The notes under the pieces are model-generated. The model worked only from the letters and a program-made list of their open reading frames with translations. It made no database searches and was not told the DNA's origin. Source: Maricaulis sp. (lineage in GTDB: Bacteria; Pseudomonadota; Alphaproteobacteria; Caulobacterales; Maricaulaceae). From it: 64,000 bases of DNA. Location of the stretch: positions 166,759 through 230,758 of the forward strand of contig NZMJ01000058.1 of assembly GCA_002692855.1 (NCBI GenBank), given 5' to 3'. Position 1 is the stretch's first letter. Each line of letters opens with the position of its first letter. Shown here one piece after another: positions 49,264-58,523 of the stretch. A program made the translations under genes and the position numbers.

Positions 49264-49938
49264 TTACTGACTGGCACCCATGCCCTGTGCAGTTTGGCAT
49301 GGGCTGCCGATCCGATCGGACAAAAGGTTGTAAAAATGTTCGGCAATACTCTCCGCGCAGTCGGATGATATGCCTTCGATTGAGCCGACGAATGCGGAGC
49401 CGTCGAATTGCGGATTGCCTTTTTGACCTCTCGATAGATTCTGAAACGACGAAAAAAGCAATTTCACAACTACCCCATGTTTATCTTCGCGGATCTCACA
49501 ATCACAATCACCATCGGTTGTGATGCAATCCCAGTGGAGTTCAAGGCAATTTCCTGATCGAATCGTGTAGATGTATGGAACGCCTCTCGTTTTGCATCGA
49601 TGAAACCAGTCATTCATTGCTTCGACATCGTCCGGAGAGATTTCCCGCCAACACCGCTCAAGGAGCTCGGTCGAAATTGGTTCTGATGGTGGGGCTTGGT
49701 CGGTCGCAATGTCGCCGAGTTCCAACATTCTTTTACGGAATTGATCCCAATAAAATTCGATGGGTCTTCGCGGGTCTGGAAAGTGCTTCATCCGTACTTT
49801 CAATGCGGCATTTGTTCGGAAACCCAGCGCTGCAGCAATCGATTCCGAAAGGTGCGACGATAGCGCGGTCGGATACGCTGTCCGCAACGCTTCTTTGAGT
49901 TCCGCTAGATTGCTTTTGGTTGGCTGGAAAAGCAGCAT
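49264..49938 (-). CDS. Hypothetical protein, lower GC
   Basis: 224 residues from ATG 49938 (GGAGAA upstream). The N-terminus (LAELKEALRTAYPTALSSHL then SESIAAALGFRTNAALKVRM) is a helical module I have seen at the start of other uncharacterised alphaproteobacterial proteins. The middle has a C-x-x-x-x-x-C-x-C cluster (DCITTDGDCDCEI). Base composition is clearly less GC-rich than around it, suggesting acquisition by transfer. Function unknown. Confidence 0.6.
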   Translation of the reverse strand: MLLFQPTKSNLAELKEALRTAYPTALSSHLSESIAAALGFRTNAALKVRMKHFPDPRRPIEFYWDQFRKRMLELGDIATDQAPPSEPISTELLERCWREISPDDVEAMNDWFHRCKTRGVPYIYTIRSGNCLELHWDCITTDGDCDCEIREDKHGVVVKLLFSSFQNLSRGQKGNPQFDGSAFVGSIEGISSDCAESIAEHFYNLLSDRIGSPCQTAQGMGASQ

Positions 49939-50183
49939 CGTCAATTCTCCGTTGGGTTGACGATCACCGATTACACATCAACGCAAGAAGCGACGAAGCT
50001 ACAATAAAGCAAATACATCTCATTTGACCCGGCGATAGGTCCGGCTGAGGCAGCCAATCACTAGCATATTATGAGTCGTCTTGAGAGTAACTATTCAAAA
50101 GCAAAATCTGGAGGGATCCCGTGTGTATCGCCCTCGGCGCGAATTCCGCGTAATCTCCCGTCCAGATAGCAGGGAGATTGCCG

Positions 50184-52472
50184 ATGCGCCGCCTGATCGC
50201 TTTTCCAGTATTTGCTCTCGCCGCTTTCGCGCTGTCATCAGCGCCTGCGCTCGCCCAGACCCACACCTATACGGCGCGGACGGCCGCGCCCGTCCAGCAG
50301 ACCGGACAGGTGACGGCCGGGTCGCTGACCTGGTCATGCACAGGGAGCAGCTGCACCATTTCCGGACCCTGGCCCCAGCCGGGCGTGGGGGCTTGCGCGC
50401 AGCTTGCTGCCGAGGTCGGTGCGATCTCTCAATACGGCAGACCCGGCGCTCAGCTGAATGCGTCCCAGCTGGAACAGTGCAATCGCAACGCCCGACGGAG
50501 CACTCGGGCTGTATTGTTTCCGGGTGGGCAGACCCCAACGCCGCAGAACACACCGCAGGTTCAAACGCCCGATCTTCAGGTGCAGGCGCCGCCCCAGCGC
50601 GTCAGCCCGCAACAAATCCAGCGCCCGCAGCCCGAGCAGCGCCCTGGCGTCCGGACGCCTGAGCTCCAGGTGCCGCTGGAAGCGCGCCCGGCCGTCTCGG
50701 CGGTGACCGAGATGTATTACGAGGCGCCGCGCATCACCCATCAGACGATCACGGTCGAACCGCCGCCTTCCGCGCGGCTGTTCGCAGTGCGCACCGGTGG
50801 CGGTGATGGCGATTTCGGCGGCAACGGTCCGCGCGTCCAGGTCACGGTGACGGTGCTGTCAGAAGGGCCCTGCCTGTTCGCCGATCTGCACATGATGGCG
50901 GAGGAAACCCGCCCCGATCACACGCGCGGCCGGGTTCGCGAACGCCTGCGCCTGTGGTGCAACCCTGATGGCGGCGACATATCGCGGATTGTTTCGCCGA
51001 CACGCGCGACGGCGGAATATGTCGATACCGACTGGGAGGTGGATACGGTCGTGCCCGGACGCGGCGAGATCGATGTGCGCCGCGGCCTGCCGGCGGTCGA
51101 CGGTCCGGTGCGCAGCTTCATCATCGTCGGGGACACCAATGGTGACGTCGCGAGCAACGACAATGACGGGCGCGATGTCGGCGATCTCGACGAGCGCGGC
51201 AACCTGACCGTCGAACGCACCAGCGTTCAGGTGCAGTGGAACGAGATTTCGCTCGTCATCCCCATCGTCGAGGAACCGGAAGTGTCCGGCCCGCCCGGCA
51301 CCACGACGATCTGGGTCCGGGGCCAGCACAGCGAATTCGTGACCTTGCGCCATCTCGGCGGCGATGCTGACTTCTTCGGCAACGGCCCGCGTATGGAAGT
51401 CTGGTCCCAGCTCTCCCTGTCGCCCGACCGGACCCGCATCCTCGCCAGCGTCGGCGGCACGGCCGAAGAGGTGCGCGGTGACACCCGTGCTGCAGGACGC
51501 AGCGACGGGCAAACGGTCTGGACCGCACCCGATGGCTGGCGGATTGACAATATCGAGCTGGAATATGGCTGGTGGGACGAGGCCGGGGCCTGGCAGCAGG
51601 AATACGAAACCGCGCTGAACCGCCGCGCCGATGTAAACTTCACAGACCGTGACCACGAACAGGATTTCCTCGTCGAAGGTGTGGGCGAGGGCGGGCGCGA
51701 CGGCATCTGGTTCGACGACGACACCCTCGATGCACGGCGAAGGGCGATGAGCCATGTCGCCGCCTTCCGCGTCGTCGGCGACACGAATGGCAATGAGGCT
51801 GGCACCCGCACCGGCGTTCAGGCGTTCTACCAGCCCATGCTGGTCACGCTGTCGCCGGTTGATCCCGCCCGCGTCAGCGCTTCGGACCTCGAACCCGATG
51901 TCTTCCTCAACGTGCCGACGGGCGATTATTCCAACCGGCTGTCCGGTGGCAATTCCTGCGGTCCGCAGGCCGGCTCACGGGTTTTGCGCTTCTATGGCGT
52001 TGCGACGACCTATGAGCAGTTCAAGCGCCGGGTGCAGAGCTCAGGCAACTTTGTCTCCGACCAGTCGCTCGGCACGCCGCCGGGAACGCTGCGCGACCGC
52101 ATGAACGACATGGCGTCGGGCTTTGTCCATGACGTGCTGCCGCTGGGCAATGCGCGTAACAATGACCGCGCGCTCGCCCGGATTCGCGAATTGCTCGACC
52201 AGGGCCGCCCGGTCATCACGCTGGTCGGTTGGGGCTCGCAATACGCCGGGGACATTGTCTCGCCGCATGACGCGATCTCGACCGCGCACTGGATCGTGGT
52301 ACGCGGCTATAATTCGCGCAGCCGCACCTTCCTGATCGTCGACAACGGTCACGCCGTCGAATGGTCCTACGCTCATTTCGCGTCGATGTTCGATTACGGC
52401 CAGGACGCCCAGCTCGAAGCCTTGTTCGCATTGATGAATGTCGAGAAAGGCTCGATCATCTATCGGCGGTGA
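50184..52472 (+). CDS. Secreted C39-like cysteine peptidase with duplicated beta modules
   Basis: 762 residues from ATG 50184 (AGGGAG upstream). Signal peptide ends at ALAQ (about residue 25). A Pro/Gln-rich linker (about 110-165) leads to two related modules: GGDGDFGGNGPRVQV near 205 with VGDTNGD near 314, and GGDADFFGNGPRMEV near 391 with VGDTNGN near 530. The C-terminal domain is papain-like (peptidase C39_2 type): C592 in GGNSCGPQAG, H702 in STAHWIVVRGYN, D720/N721 in LIVDNGH. It is probably exported and proteolytic or peptidoglycan-active. Substrate unknown; no obvious partner gene. Confidence 0.7.
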   Translation: MRRLIAFPVFALAAFALSSAPALAQTHTYTARTAAPVQQTGQVTAGSLTWSCTGSSCTISGPWPQPGVGACAQLAAEVGAISQYGRPGAQLNASQLEQCNRNARRSTRAVLFPGGQTPTPQNTPQVQTPDLQVQAPPQRVSPQQIQRPQPEQRPGVRTPELQVPLEARPAVSAVTEMYYEAPRITHQTITVEPPPSARLFAVRTGGGDGDFGGNGPRVQVTVTVLSEGPCLFADLHMMAEETRPDHTRGRVRERLRLWCNPDGGDISRIVSPTRATAEYVDTDWEVDTVVPGRGEIDVRRGLPAVDGPVRSFIIVGDTNGDVASNDNDGRDVGDLDERGNLTVERTSVQVQWNEISLVIPIVEEPEVSGPPGTTTIWVRGQHSEFVTLRHLGGDADFFGNGPRMEVWSQLSLSPDRTRILASVGGTAEEVRGDTRAAGRSDGQTVWTAPDGWRIDNIELEYGWWDEAGAWQQEYETALNRRADVNFTDRDHEQDFLVEGVGEGGRDGIWFDDDTLDARRRAMSHVAAFRVVGDTNGNEAGTRTGVQAFYQPMLVTLSPVDPARVSASDLEPDVFLNVPTGDYSNRLSGGNSCGPQAGSRVLRFYGVATTYEQFKRRVQSSGNFVSDQSLGTPPGTLRDRMNDMASGFVHDVLPLGNARNNDRALARIRELLDQGRPVITLVGWGSQYAGDIVSPHDAISTAHWIVVRGYNSRSRTFLIVDNGHAVEWSYAHFASMFDYGQDAQLEALFALMNVEKGSIIYRR

Positions 52473-52615
52473 CCCCGCGTTTTGCCGCACTGCACAATGA
52501 CTTGGCCGCATGACCGCCATGCGTCAGGGCAGGGCGGAGTTGTGGACAATACCCCGCTCGCCGGGCTATTCGCCCATCCGAAGAACCCGTACAGCACTTG
52601 AAGGCGCGAGGCCCC

Positions 52616-53845
52616 ATGGCGACGTCCCAGCCCCGATACCGCGTACCGGCGCCCAAATTCCGTCCCGGCGACGAACCCGACTTTTCCGATCTGAAGCTGC
52701 AACCCGCCGGCGAGGCAAAGCGCCCCGCCATCGATTGCACTTGGCGTGACACGTTCGAGCTTTCGACCGGACTGGTCGGCGCGCTCGACCATAACCACCA
52801 GGCCGTCGGCGAGTGGAACCCGGAACTTGACGCGGACACGCTGCGCGAGGGTCTGAGGCACATGGTGCTGACGCGCGTCTATGACGAGCGCATGCAAAAG
52901 CTCCAGCGCCAGGGCAAGATGAGCTTCTACATGAAGTCGACGGGCGAGGAGGCGGTCTCCGTCGCTGCGGCCATGGCGCTTCGCGACAGCGACATGGTGT
53001 TCCCGTCCTACCGCCAGCAGGGCATCCTGTTTGCGCGTGGCCGCGACATCGTCGACATGATGTGCCACTGCATCTCCAACAGCCGCGACAACCTCAAGGG
53101 CCGCCAGCTGCCGGTTCACTACACCTGGGCCGAGGGCAATTTCTTCTCGATCTCCGGCAATCTCGGCACGCAATTCCCCCAGGCTGTCGGCTGGGCGATG
53201 GGCGCGCGCTACAAGGGCGAAGACCAGGTCACGGCGAGCTGGATCGGCGACGGCACCACGGCGGAAGGCGACTTCCACGGCGCTCTGACGCTGGCGTCGA
53301 CCTACCGCGCGCCGGTGATCTTCAACGTCGTGAACAACCAGTGGGCCATTTCCACATTCCAGGGCGTCGCAGCGGGCGATGCACCCAGCCTCGCCATCAA
53401 GGGACTGGGCTATGGCCTGCCGTCCATCCGGGTCGACGGCAACGATTTCCTGGCGGTCTATTCGGCGACGCAGTGGGCCGCAGAGCGCGCCCGCGCCGGC
53501 CACGGCGCCACGCTGCTCGAGCTTTATACCTATCGTGCTGCCGCCCACTCGACCTCGGACGACCCCTCCGGTTATCGCCCGAAGGAAGAGGCCAACAAAT
53601 GGCCGCTGGGCGACCCGATCGAGCGGCTGAAGAACCACCTCATCGGTCTCGGGGAATGGGACGAAGCGCGTCATGAGGCGCTCGAAAAGCAACTGAACGA
53701 CCTCGTCGTGAAGTCCTACAAGGAAGCGGAAAGCCACGGCACGCTGCATGACGGCCCGCTCTCGCCGGTTCCGTCGATCTTCGAGGATGTCACCGAACAA
53801 CCCGACTGGCGCCTGATCCGTCAGCGCCAGGATTTGGGAGTCTAG
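52616..53845 (+). CDS. bkdA1: Branched-chain 2-oxoacid dehydrogenase E1 alpha subunit
   Basis: 409 residues from ATG 52616; a TTG at 52598 is an alternative. The TPP-binding motif GDGTTAEGDFHGAL runs to NNQWAIST, and RxxAHSTSDDPSGYR is the phosphorylation-loop region. The N-terminal extension of about 70 residues (PRYRVPAPKFRPGDEP) is typical of BkdA1. E1 decarboxylates the 2-oxoacids of Val, Leu and Ile. Three bases separate it from the beta subunit gene. Confidence 0.95.
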   Translation: MATSQPRYRVPAPKFRPGDEPDFSDLKLQPAGEAKRPAIDCTWRDTFELSTGLVGALDHNHQAVGEWNPELDADTLREGLRHMVLTRVYDERMQKLQRQGKMSFYMKSTGEEAVSVAAAMALRDSDMVFPSYRQQGILFARGRDIVDMMCHCISNSRDNLKGRQLPVHYTWAEGNFFSISGNLGTQFPQAVGWAMGARYKGEDQVTASWIGDGTTAEGDFHGALTLASTYRAPVIFNVVNNQWAISTFQGVAAGDAPSLAIKGLGYGLPSIRVDGNDFLAVYSATQWAAERARAGHGATLLELYTYRAAAHSTSDDPSGYRPKEEANKWPLGDPIERLKNHLIGLGEWDEARHEALEKQLNDLVVKSYKEAESHGTLHDGPLSPVPSIFEDVTEQPDWRLIRQRQDLGV

Positions 53846-53848
53846 ATC

Positions 53849-54865
53849 ATGACAAAGATGAACATGATCCAGGCGCTGAATTCGGCGCTCGACGTTGCGA
53901 TGGAGAAGGACCCGGACGTCCTGTGCTTCGGCGAGGATGCGGGCTATTTCGGCGGCGTCTTCCGTGTCACGGCCGGGCTGCAGAAGAAGTACGGTCTCGA
54001 CCGCTGCTTCGACGCACCGATCAACGAGGCGGCGATTGCGGCGATGGCGATCGGTATGGCCGCCAAGGGGCTGAGACCCGTCGCGGAAATCCAGTTCTCC
54101 GACTATATCTTCCCGGCGATCGACCAGATCGTCTCTGAAATGAGCCGCCTGCGCTATCGCTCCGCGGGCCAGTTCACCCAGCCCATCGTGGTGCGTTCGC
54201 CCTGGGGCGGCGGCATTCGCGGCGGCCAGACCCACTCGATGAGCCCGGAGGCCTTCTTCACGCACGTGCCGGGCATCAAGGTCGTGATCCCGTCCAACCC
54301 GTACGACGCCAAGGGCCTGCTGCTTGCCTCGATCGAGAGCAACGACCCGGTCGTCTTCTTCGAACCCAAGCGCATCTATAATGGCCCCTTCGACGGCCAG
54401 GCCGATGGCGCATTGTCATCCTGGGCCAGCCACGAAAAGGGCGAAGTGCCGGAAGGCCATTACACGGTCGAACTGGGCAAGGCCGAAGTCGTGCGCGAAG
54501 GATCGGCGCTGACCGTGGTGACCTATGGCACGCTGGTCCATGTCGCGCTCGCCGCCGCCGAAAAGGCTGGCATCGACGCCGAGGTGATCGATCTGAAGAC
54601 GCTGACCCCCTACGACATCGACACCATCACGGAGTCGGTGAAGAAGACGGGCCGCTGCATTGTCGCGAACGAAGCACCGCGTACCTCCAGCTTCTCGGCA
54701 GAGCTCGCCGCCCAGATCCAGGAAGACTGTTTCTGGTCGCTTGAAGCGCCGATCCACCGCATCGCAGGTTGGGACACGCCCTATCCGCATGCGCATGAAT
54801 GGTCCTATTTCCCCGGCCAGCAACGCTTCATCAACGCGATGAAGTCCGTGACGGAGACCGCCTGA
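53849..54865 (+). CDS. bkdA2: Branched-chain 2-oxoacid dehydrogenase E1 beta subunit
   Basis: 338 residues. The transketolase-type pyrimidine-binding domain starts MIQALNSALDVAMEKDPDVL with the catalytic Glu in GEDAGYFGGVF. The middle segment RSPWGGGIRGGQTHSMSPEA and the C-terminal transketolase domain (VVTYGTLVHVALAAAEKAGI) are typical of E1 beta. Its stop shares an A with the E2 start (TGATG). Confidence 0.95.
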   Translation: MTKMNMIQALNSALDVAMEKDPDVLCFGEDAGYFGGVFRVTAGLQKKYGLDRCFDAPINEAAIAAMAIGMAAKGLRPVAEIQFSDYIFPAIDQIVSEMSRLRYRSAGQFTQPIVVRSPWGGGIRGGQTHSMSPEAFFTHVPGIKVVIPSNPYDAKGLLLASIESNDPVVFFEPKRIYNGPFDGQADGALSSWASHEKGEVPEGHYTVELGKAEVVREGSALTVVTYGTLVHVALAAAEKAGIDAEVIDLKTLTPYDIDTITESVKKTGRCIVANEAPRTSSFSAELAAQIQEDCFWSLEAPIHRIAGWDTPYPHAHEWSYFPGQQRFINAMKSVTETA

Positions 54866-56142
54866 TGTCGGAATATCGCTACAAGCTCCCGGATGTCGGC
54901 GAAGGTGTCGTCGAGGCGGAAATCGTCGAATGGCGGATCAAGGTCGGTGACCGGGTCGAAGAGGACCAGCCCGTCCTCGACGTGATGACCGACAAGGCCA
55001 CCGTCGAAGTGCCCTGCGCCGTGAACGGCATCGTCACGAAACTCGTCGGCGAGCCCGGCGACGTGATCCCGGTCGGCACCGAAATCCTCTTCATCGACGT
55101 CGACGGCGACGCGCCGGCTGAGACGGAAGAGAAGGCCGAGGAAAAGGCGCCCGAACCCAAGGCGGAAGCGCCCAAGGAAGAGAAGAAGCCCGAGCCGAAA
55201 GCTGAAGCGCCGAAGCCGGTCGCCCCGGCCAGGCCGGTCGCAGTGGCGGCTTCCTCCGGCCAACGCCCGATGGCCAGCCCGGCCGTGCGTCAGCGCGCGA
55301 TGGAACTCGATGTTGATCTCGCTGCGGTGCCGGGGACCGGCCCTGCGGGGCGAATCACACACAACGACCTTGATGACTTCATTGCCGCCGGCGGCCGCCT
55401 GATCTCGAAATCGGGGGGCGGTGGGTCTTCTCGTGCGCCGCGCACTGGCGTCGAGGAAAAAAAGGTCATCGGCCTGCGCCGCAAGATCGCCGAAAACATG
55501 CAAAAGGCGATGCGGGACATTCCCCATATCGCCTATGTCGAGGAAATCGACGTCACGGCCCTGGAAGACCTGCGCCAGCACCTCAATGCCACCAAGCGGG
55601 ACGATCAGCCCAAGCTGACCTTCATTCCCTTCCTGGTCGCCGCGTTGACCCGCGCGCTGCCCGGTACACCGCAGGCCAACGCTCATTACGATGGCGAGGC
55701 CGGTGTGCTGAAGCAGTATGAAGGCGTCCACATGGGCATCGCGGCGGCGACGCCGAACGGCCTCATGGTGCCGGTCATCCGCCACGCCGAGGCGATGGAT
55801 GTCTGGGAAATCGCCGCCGAGCTGGGCCGTCTGGCGAAAGCCGCCCGCGACGGCAAGGCCTCGCGCGACGAGCTGTCGGGCTCAACCATCACCATCACGT
55901 CGCTGGGTGCCATCGGCGGTCTCGTGACCACGCCGGTGATCAATGCGCCGGAGACGGCCATCATCGGCGTCAACAAGATGCAGGAACTCCCGCGCTTTGA
56001 CGCGGCCGGCCGTGTCGTGCCGAAGAAGGTGATGAACCTCTCCTCCAGCTTCGATCACCGCATCGTCGACGGCTATGACGCCGCGGTGCTGATCCAGGCC
56101 GTTAAGGGCTATCTCGAAAACCCGGCAACGCTGTTCATGTGA
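54865..56142 (+). CDS. bkdB: Branched-chain 2-oxoacid dehydrogenase E2, dihydrolipoyl acyltransferase
   Basis: 425 residues. Lipoyl domain with K44 (VMTDKATVEV), a Glu/Lys/Pro/Ala linker (about 85-130), a peripheral-subunit-binding domain (about 135-170; ASPAVRQRAMELDVDLAAVP) and the catalytic domain ending with the HxxxDG active site in FDHRIVDGYDAA. It forms the core of the complex and passes the acyl group from E1 to CoA. Confidence 0.95.
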   Translation: MSEYRYKLPDVGEGVVEAEIVEWRIKVGDRVEEDQPVLDVMTDKATVEVPCAVNGIVTKLVGEPGDVIPVGTEILFIDVDGDAPAETEEKAEEKAPEPKAEAPKEEKKPEPKAEAPKPVAPARPVAVAASSGQRPMASPAVRQRAMELDVDLAAVPGTGPAGRITHNDLDDFIAAGGRLISKSGGGGSSRAPRTGVEEKKVIGLRRKIAENMQKAMRDIPHIAYVEEIDVTALEDLRQHLNATKRDDQPKLTFIPFLVAALTRALPGTPQANAHYDGEAGVLKQYEGVHMGIAAATPNGLMVPVIRHAEAMDVWEIAAELGRLAKAARDGKASRDELSGSTITITSLGAIGGLVTTPVINAPETAIIGVNKMQELPRFDAAGRVVPKKVMNLSSSFDHRIVDGYDAAVLIQAVKGYLENPATLFM

Positions 56143-56157
56143 CCCTGCTTCGGCAGG

Positions 56158-56224
56158 GTCATTCCCGCGCAGGCGGGAATCCAGAACAACCGACAGACTG
56201 GTCTCCCGCCTTCGCGGGAGTGAC
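56158..56224. repeat. 67-bp palindromic repeat, full copy
   Basis: GTCATTCCCGCGCAGGCGGG left arm and CCCGCCTTCGCGGGAGTGAC right arm, exactly 67 bases. It sits 15 bases after bkdB, where it may also end the transcript. Confidence 0.85.
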
Positions 56225-56350
56225 GACCTAGCTGCGTTCAAAGTCTCTGACGTCAACCACACAGGATTGGCCGTTCGCCAATCCCGGTGCCGCTGCTCGT
56301 TCCCGGCGTCCATCCTGCTTGCATCGAATGAAGCATGGAGGGACCCGAAC

Positions 56351-57439
56351 ATGATCCGATACGGAGCGGCGCTGGCCGCACTATCGCTATTCACCGGCAT
56401 GGCAGCCGCGCAAGGCCCGGCAGAGGAGTTCGCAGGCGGTCTCGCCGCGTTCCGCAGTGAAGCGGGCATCCCCAGCTTTTCGGTCATCGTCATCGAGGAC
56501 GGCGAAATCACGGTCGAGGAATATCTCGGCTTCTCCGACGATGAGGGCGACGAGCCGACCACGGCGCAGACAAGCTACTTCATCGCGTCCGTCACCAAGG
56601 CGATTGCCGGTACGACGCTCTTTCTCGCCGACGAAACCGGAGAGATCGATCTCGACACGCGGCTCGACACGTCGGAGGACTGGCGCGATTTCTGCGAATG
56701 GTTCCCGGATTCGCCCATTCCCTTCGCCGGCGGCGAGATCGATGGCGCGGTGATCCCGGACTTCACGTGTTCCGGCCAGACCTTGCGCGACGCGGTCAAC
56801 ATGCGGGTCAACGGCGAGCCTGGCACGGGCTTTCTCTACAATCCGCTCGCATTCGCGCGTATTTCACGCTTCATCGACGAAGTTCACGACCGCGACTTCC
56901 GCGCCTTGGTCTACGACTATGTGCTCGATCCTGCCGGGATGGAGGACACGGCGGCCGGTTGGCGTGATCGCGAACGCGGCCACGTTCTGTCGGACCTCGC
57001 ACCGCCCTTTCAGGAGGTCGATGGCAACTGGGTCAAACAGCCCTTTCCGGACGACGATTTTCGCGCTGCAGCCGGTCTCTACATGACTGCCCGGGATCTG
57101 GCGCGGTTCGACATGGCGCTGTCGGACGGCACGCTGATGACGGTTGAACAGCGCGAAGCGATGTGGACCCCGCCGGTCAATGCCGACGGTGCGCCATCCG
57201 ATTACTCGAATGGCTGGTTCGTCGAGGACTGGAACGGCGAACGTCTGATCTTCCATTCCGGTTGGCAGCCGGGCGCCTATTCCGCCATCTATCTGCGCGT
57301 GCCGGGCCGAAACCTGACACTGATCGCGATGGGGAATTCGGAAGGCTTGTGGTGGGGAAACCGTCCCGACCGGGCCGAGATCGAAAATTCGCCGCTCGTT
57401 CAGCGCCTGTTCGCCGCTTACGGCATCGCCGCGGAATGA
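56351..57439 (+). CDS. Secreted serine hydrolase, beta-lactamase (class C-like) family
   Basis: 362 residues from ATG 56351. Signal peptide ends at AAAQ (about residue 20). The catalytic S-x-x-K is SVTK (ASVTKAIAGTT), a YNP tyrosine motif follows (FLYNPLAFARI), and the third box is probably HSGW near residue 305. The family covers D-alanyl carboxypeptidases, esterases and AmpC-like enzymes; activity cannot be read off. It opens the three-gene block separating bkdB from lpd. Confidence 0.85.
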   Translation: MIRYGAALAALSLFTGMAAAQGPAEEFAGGLAAFRSEAGIPSFSVIVIEDGEITVEEYLGFSDDEGDEPTTAQTSYFIASVTKAIAGTTLFLADETGEIDLDTRLDTSEDWRDFCEWFPDSPIPFAGGEIDGAVIPDFTCSGQTLRDAVNMRVNGEPGTGFLYNPLAFARISRFIDEVHDRDFRALVYDYVLDPAGMEDTAAGWRDRERGHVLSDLAPPFQEVDGNWVKQPFPDDDFRAAAGLYMTARDLARFDMALSDGTLMTVEQREAMWTPPVNADGAPSDYSNGWFVEDWNGERLIFHSGWQPGAYSAIYLRVPGRNLTLIAMGNSEGLWWGNRPDRAEIENSPLVQRLFAAYGIAAE

Positions 57440-57513
57440 CACGCCTCACACCAATGTGACCCTGCGCCATCACGGGGCGTGGCAGTCTTCCCGCAAGCAA
57501 TGGGGAGCACGCC

Positions 57514-58104
57514 ATGAAATCCGTCCTGACCGCCGCACTTGTGAGCCTTGCCGCCGCACCGGCTTTCGCGCAGGTGACGGGCGAGGAAACCCGCTGGTGC
57601 GGCAATTACGGCGCGCCCGCCGAGGGCATGGCTGAGGAGTTCGCGCAATTCGCCTTCATTATCGGCGACTATGACGCTGACATCGAGCCCTGGGACGCCG
57701 AAGCGGGCGCGTGGGGCGAGCCGCTCTACACCGCGCGCTGGAATGGCCGCTACGGCATGGGCGGCCGGGCCATCATCGATGAGTGGTATGATCCCGGTTA
57801 TGGCTACCGCGAGCAATCCGGTGCCGGCATCAATATCCGCATCTGGGACGAGGCCGAGGGCATCTGGAAGACCGCCTGGCATTACACCACCAGCAATACG
57901 GTGCTCGATCTGCGCCAGCAGGTGCTTGAGGATGGCCGCCTCCACCTCTGGCAGGTCTATCCCGAAGCGCCCGAGCGCAATGTCTGGTTCGAGACCCATG
58001 ACAATGGCGAATGGTCGCGTACCAGCCAGACCCGCGACGAGGAAACCGGCGAGTGGGTGAATTTCCGGCGGATCTACGCCCGTCCGGCCGAATGCAATCG
58101 ATAG
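57514..58104 (+). CDS. Secreted hypothetical protein (DUF1579-like)
   Basis: 196 residues with a signal peptide ending AFAQ. The mature sequence (FAFIIGDYDADIEPWD; GRYGMGGRAIIDEWYDP; then WKTAWHYTTSNTVLDLR and ending FRRIYARP) has the aromatic, beta-barrel pattern of the DUF1579-like group. Two cysteines, one at each end of the mature protein, could form a disulphide. GGGGAG precedes the ATG. Function unknown. Confidence 0.65.
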   Translation: MKSVLTAALVSLAAAPAFAQVTGEETRWCGNYGAPAEGMAEEFAQFAFIIGDYDADIEPWDAEAGAWGEPLYTARWNGRYGMGGRAIIDEWYDPGYGYREQSGAGINIRIWDEAEGIWKTAWHYTTSNTVLDLRQQVLEDGRLHLWQVYPEAPERNVWFETHDNGEWSRTSQTRDEETGEWVNFRRIYARPAECNR

Positions 58105-58167
58105 CAGGCGGAACTCTCGCAAATTTCTCGCGTTGTATGGTCAGACCTCTGAAGGAGACCTGAAACC

Positions 58168-58404
58168 ATGGGCGCATTTCTTATTTTTCTGATCGGTACG
58201 GCTCTCGCGGTCGCGGGTGTCAGCTACGGTCTTTACGTTGTCGGCGTTGGCACGACCTGGATCATCGTCGCGAACCTCATCATCATCGGTATTGCCGTGG
58301 CTTCGGGTGCCGGCCTCGCCAAGAAGCGCGGTGGCAGCGGCGAAGCCACACAGGTCAACGTCAATGCGGACAGCAATGGCGGTGGCTCGTCGAACGGCAA
58401 CTAG
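58168..58404 (+). CDS. Small two-helix membrane protein
   Basis: 78 residues: two hydrophobic segments (about 4-25 and 28-50), a short basic stretch (AKKRGG) and a Ser/Gly/Asn-rich tail (NADSNGGGSSNGN) likely exposed and disordered. AAGGAG precedes the ATG. No family recognised. It is followed by a strong terminator. Confidence 0.65.
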   Translation: MGAFLIFLIGTALAVAGVSYGLYVVGVGTTWIIVANLIIIGIAVASGAGLAKKRGGSGEATQVNVNADSNGGGSSNGN

Positions 58405-58428
58405 CCGCTCAGCTTTTCACTGACGCAG

Positions 58429-58465
58429 GGGCGCCGTGCGGTTTTGACCGCGCCGGCGCCCTTTT
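58429..58465 (+). terminator. Rho-independent terminator before lpd
   Basis: Stem GGGCGCCG / CGGCGCCC with an inner GCGGT / ACCGC stem and a TTTT tail. It isolates lpd from the three genes upstream. Confidence 0.8.
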
Positions 58466-58523
58466 CGTATGCGCGGTGAGCGTCTAAACCGGCGCGAGAA
58501 ATGCGATTGGGAGAGTGCGCGTC

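Noticed and set aside
48009..49346. 445-residue open frame on the minus strand
   Set aside because: Antisense to the thiolase gene, which has all catalytic residues.
52460..54265. 601-residue open frame on the minus strand
   Set aside because: Antisense to bkdA1 and bkdA2. No domain features.
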